This document shows positions 35,378-37,721 of a stretch of 37,721 nucleotides of DNA, piece by piece. The stretch covers positions 1-37,721 of the forward strand of contig JALCBJ010000066.1 in NCBI GenBank assembly GCA_028066595.1. The letters run 5' to 3'. Below the pieces are notes generated by a model. That model was not told where the DNA came from and ran no database searches. It was given only the letters and a program-made list of their open reading frames with translations. The stretch comes from Thermoanaerobaculia bacterium (GTDB lineage Bacteria > Acidobacteriota > Thermoanaerobaculia > Multivoradales > J023). The translations under genes and the position numbers were made by a program. The number at the start of each line of letters is the position of its first letter. Within the stretch, counting starts at the first letter, position 1.

Positions 35378-36103
35378 ATGAGGCAGTCGACGCCAAAGGT
35401 CGAGTCCCCTGAAGGCTTTGATCCCGTCGCCGTTCTCGACGGCAGCCCGGTCCTGGCTCCGCTGTCGGACGCGAATCGCAGATCTCTGGCCGAGATCGCC
35501 ATATCGCGCCGCTTCGAGCGGGGTGATGAGATCGTGCCACAGGGCGAGACGTCGAATCGCTTCTACGTCGTGGCTTCCGGGCGGGTGAAGATGCTCCGTT
35601 CCCTGCCCAACGGCCGCCGTGTGGTGCTTTCCGTCTTCGGCCCGGGTCAGCTCTTCGGCGTGGCCGACGCGATCGGACGGCAGGCCAGCCGTGGTGCGCA
35701 CCTGGCCTTGACGGAAGCGGTCTCTTGTCTCGAGATCGGTAGAGCGGAGCTCTTCCGGCTGCTCGGCCAGCAGGTAGATCTGGCGGCCAACCTCTTGGTG
35801 GCACTGACGCCACATTTCTCGGAATGCAAGAATTGCATCGTCGAGCTGGCGTGCCTGCGGGTCGAGTCGCGTCTGGCGAGGCTGTTGACGAAGCTGGCTA
35901 CCAGCACCGGATACGAACGGGACGGCGGCGTTTTCGTCCCCATCGTCCTCAGCCGACAGGACCTCGCCGACATGACGGGGACCACGATCGAGACCTGTAT
36001 TCGCATCATGAGCCGGTGGGGTAAGGAAGGACTGGTCGAGACCCGCGATGACGGCTTTTCGATCCGCGATCCCGAAGGTCTCAGCCGTCTGTCAGCCGGT
36101 TGA
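35378..36103 (+). CDS. Crp/Fnr-family transcriptional regulator
   Basis: The 241-residue product has a cyclic-nucleotide-like sensor domain (about 25-130), a dimer helix (about 132-170) and a winged helix (about 190-222). The recognition helix reads IETCIR (204-209), lining up with ETISR of FNR and ETVGR of CRP: E205 and R209 keep the base contacts. FNR's N-terminal cysteine cluster is absent. Instead C150, C153 and C159 lie in or near the dimer helix, with C117 and C207 elsewhere. These might sense redox state or bind a cofactor. It follows the UnbV frame by 30 bases. Matching palindromes lie before the cytochrome and radical SAM genes. Confidence 0.88.
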   Translation: MRQSTPKVESPEGFDPVAVLDGSPVLAPLSDANRRSLAEIAISRRFERGDEIVPQGETSNRFYVVASGRVKMLRSLPNGRRVVLSVFGPGQLFGVADAIGRQASRGAHLALTEAVSCLEIGRAELFRLLGQQVDLAANLLVALTPHFSECKNCIVELACLRVESRLARLLTKLATSTGYERDGGVFVPIVLSRQDLADMTGTTIETCIRIMSRWGKEGLVETRDDGFSIRDPEGLSRLSAG

Positions 36104-36115
36104 GGCAGGGAGAAA

Positions 36116-37396
36116 TCAGGCCGCAGGTCGTTCTGCGGATAAGGCTCGCCGATCGTAGCGGGCAAAACGCCGCTCCAGCCGGCGACGCACGAGCCGTCTG
36201 GCGACCTTCAGCTTGAGTTGCTGCCAGGGGTAGCGTCTCGAGCTGAGCGACGCGCACTCTTCGGGCAACGCCACCAGGCTGACGTGGACGTTCGGCGCGC
36301 AGCCGATGGGCAAGCCGTGCTCCATGCACGATTCGTACAGTCGCCGGAAGATCGGCACGATGTCCTCGGTCTCTGGAGGCTCGCGCTGGGCCAGGTCCGT
36401 ACCCACCAGGGGACGGAACACACAGACCGTGGGGATCGCACCCACCGAAGTGATCCACTCGATGGCACGGATCGAAGAAATGGATGGCTCCAGTCCCGCG
36501 ATGATCTCGCCGTTCGACACCCATGGCTCGTTCTTTGGACCTCGTTCGGCGAGGGCGGCGCAGTAGCGGATCGCCTCGAGATAGTGATCGAGTCCGTACT
36601 CGGCGTCCTTGCCCGGGCAGATGTCTCGAAAGCGCGCGCGGTCGAAGATCTCGAAACAGAAGGACACCCGGTTCACTCCCAGCTCGCGTAGCTCGTCATA
36701 GCGTTTGAGGTCTCGGTGCGGCGGTGTCTGGACTCCGATGAGTAGGCCCAGCTCCGACTTGATGCGCCGGATGAACGGGATCAACAGGTCGAGGTAGGTG
36801 TCGCCGTCGTAGTGGCCGGTGTTGAAATCGACGTATGTGATGCCCGATTGGCGACGCGCCGCTCGTACGACTTCCATCACTTCGTCCACGGATTTTTCGT
36901 CCGCATCGTCGACGCCGAGATTGAGACCTACGGAGCAGAACTTGCAGTTCACTTTGGTCGGCTTCTGAGTCCAGTACTCGCATACCTTTGCTTGGTAGAT
37001 GCCGAGGTATGTGCCCTGAAGCGTCCCGACCTGCGTCATCTTCTTGCCACCTGTGGTGAGCTGGTCGTACCACTCGGGGCGAGGTGCTAGTCGAATGGGC
37101 GTGACGTCTCGGCCCTCGTGACGCAGCAGGTAGACGCCGCCGGGATCGGGACGCCGGTGGATGGAATAGGGAGAACGCGCCGCGAACGGTTCCGTCACAG
37201 GCACGTTGGTCCACATCTCCGGATGCAAGCGGTCGCCAGGCAGGATCACCTCGAGCCCGCTACCGAGGCCCGCGCGAGTGCGCAAGATCTTTCGACCGCC
37301 ATCATCTTCGATGAAACAGGAGTCGTCGAGGCGAGCGCCTTTGCAGTAGAGGTCGAGCTTGAGAAGAGCGGGTTGTGTACGAAAGCGGTCGAGCAT
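36116..37396 (-). CDS. Radical SAM protein with unusual cysteine spacing
   Basis: The 426-residue product is a radical SAM enzyme. The cluster cysteines appear to be C139, C151 and C154 (VCEYW ... NCKFCSVG), a CX11CX2C pattern instead of the usual CX3CX2C. The aromatic residue before the last cysteine is kept (F153). A barrel with VDFNTGHYDGD, IGVQTPPH and FCFEIFD strands follows. A long N-terminal part of about 120 residues precedes the core, and the C-terminus is basic. The ATG at 37396 is chosen because AGGAGG lies five bases upstream; an upstream start at 37429 is less likely. The reaction is unknown. A Crp/Fnr-type palindrome about 50 bases upstream ties it to the cytochrome locus. Confidence 0.82.
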   Translation of the reverse strand: MLDRFRTQPALLKLDLYCKGARLDDSCFIEDDGGRKILRTRAGLGSGLEVILPGDRLHPEMWTNVPVTEPFAARSPYSIHRRPDPGGVYLLRHEGRDVTPIRLAPRPEWYDQLTTGGKKMTQVGTLQGTYLGIYQAKVCEYWTQKPTKVNCKFCSVGLNLGVDDADEKSVDEVMEVVRAARRQSGITYVDFNTGHYDGDTYLDLLIPFIRRIKSELGLLIGVQTPPHRDLKRYDELRELGVNRVSFCFEIFDRARFRDICPGKDAEYGLDHYLEAIRYCAALAERGPKNEPWVSNGEIIAGLEPSISSIRAIEWITSVGAIPTVCVFRPLVGTDLAQREPPETEDIVPIFRRLYESCMEHGLPIGCAPNVHVSLVALPEECASLSSRRYPWQQLKLKVARRLVRRRLERRFARYDRRALSAERPAA

Positions 37397-37446
37397 GGCT
37401 CCTCCTGGAGTTTCCGGAAGCGTAGTCACGCCTCTGCGCAGCGCAC

Positions 37447-37460
37447 ATGACAGCCGTCAT
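37447..37460. promoter_or_regulatory. Crp/Fnr-type palindrome before the radical SAM gene
   Basis: ATGAC-AGCC-GTCAT is a perfect inverted repeat with the same half-sites and spacer length as the one at 31309-31322; ten of ten half-site bases are identical. It lies about 50 bases before the radical SAM start, a distance that would suit activation of a message with a short leader. Confidence 0.65.
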
Positions 37461-37484
37461 ATGGCGACACTCCTGAAGAGCCCC

Positions 37485-37513
37485 TTGACAAGCCTTCGCG
37501 AAGGTGGCACTCT
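37485..37513 (+). promoter_or_regulatory. Possible tRNA-fMet promoter
   Basis: A consensus TTGACA (37485-37490) is followed after 17 bases by CACTCT, a weak -10. It lies about 50 bases before the tRNA. Between them a perfect nine-base inverted repeat (37526-37534 with 37544-37552) may fold in the precursor. Confidence 0.4.
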
Positions 37514-37561
37514 TCCCGACCCGGCGACGGAGCCGCTTCTTTGGGCTCCGTCACCGCCTGT

Positions 37562-37638
<77 letters not shown>

Positions 37639-37646
37639 GAATATGC

Positions 37647-37675
37647 CGCCAGGTCCGTTTGGACCTGGCGTTTTT
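37647..37675 (+). terminator. Intrinsic terminator of tRNA-fMet
   Basis: CGCCAGGTCC (37647-37656) and GGACCTGGCG (37661-37670) form a perfect ten-base stem with loop GTTT, followed by TTTTTG. It starts nine bases after the tRNA and is the clearest terminator in the window. Confidence 0.92.
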
Positions 37676-37721
37676 GCGTGTGTGCCAGGCATGGCGCGAA
37701 GCGCCGGGCCGACCTCGGCCC

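Overview
The window is about 37.7 kb of GC-rich bacterial chromosome. It carries no sign of a plasmid, phage, insertion sequence or CRISPR array. The gene content suggests a Gram-negative Acidobacteriota-like organism: a long MacB/FtsX-type 'duplicated orphan' permease, a PQQ-like propeller protein with the WPGFRG signature, a CRTAC1-type FG-GAP/UnbV protein, an FHA-AAA-HTH regulator beside a Ser/Thr kinase remnant, and EEIVVT-type motifs in a von Willebrand protein. The assignment is inference from family composition, since no rRNA is present.

Left part (1-8,500): glucokinase, then a plus-strand lipid block of yceD, rpmF, plsX, fabD, fabG, acpP, fabF and a CPBP membrane protease. fabH, which often sits between plsX and fabD, is absent. 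A good sigma-70 promoter lies just before yceD. A convergent L,D-transpeptidase-like gene closes the block.

Middle (8,541-26,130): a tetR-acyl-CoA dehydrogenase operon on the minus strand with a TetR-type palindrome at its promoter and an intrinsic terminator at its end. Next comes an ECF sigma factor overlapping a long protein that joins an anti-sigma-like N-terminus and membrane helix to a YfbK-type von Willebrand domain. After it lie the large ABC permease and a membrane-anchored PQQ-like propeller protein whose ribosome site is locked in a perfect hairpin. On the minus strand follow a PlsC-like acyltransferase and a four-gene operon: a YtrA-type GntR regulator, an ABC ATPase, and two permeases that each carry a large C-terminal propeller-like domain.

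Right part (26,303-37,721): tmRNA with tag ANDNLAYAAA; an FHA/AAA+/Fis regulator whose sigma-54 contact loop is degenerate; a structured, possibly noncoding stretch ending in a terminator; a frameshifted and truncated Ser/Thr kinase remnant; and an ABC exporter. The last block is a candidate redox module: a membrane b-type/multiheme c-type cytochrome fusion, an overlapping FG-GAP protein whose UnbV end is split off by a frameshift, a Crp/Fnr regulator, and a radical SAM protein with unusual cysteine spacing. The same palindrome, ATGAC-N4-GTCAT, lies upstream of both the cytochrome gene and the radical SAM gene, with the Crp/Fnr gene between them. This is the best candidate for an undescribed system in the window. 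The window ends with initiator tRNA-fMet and a strong terminator.
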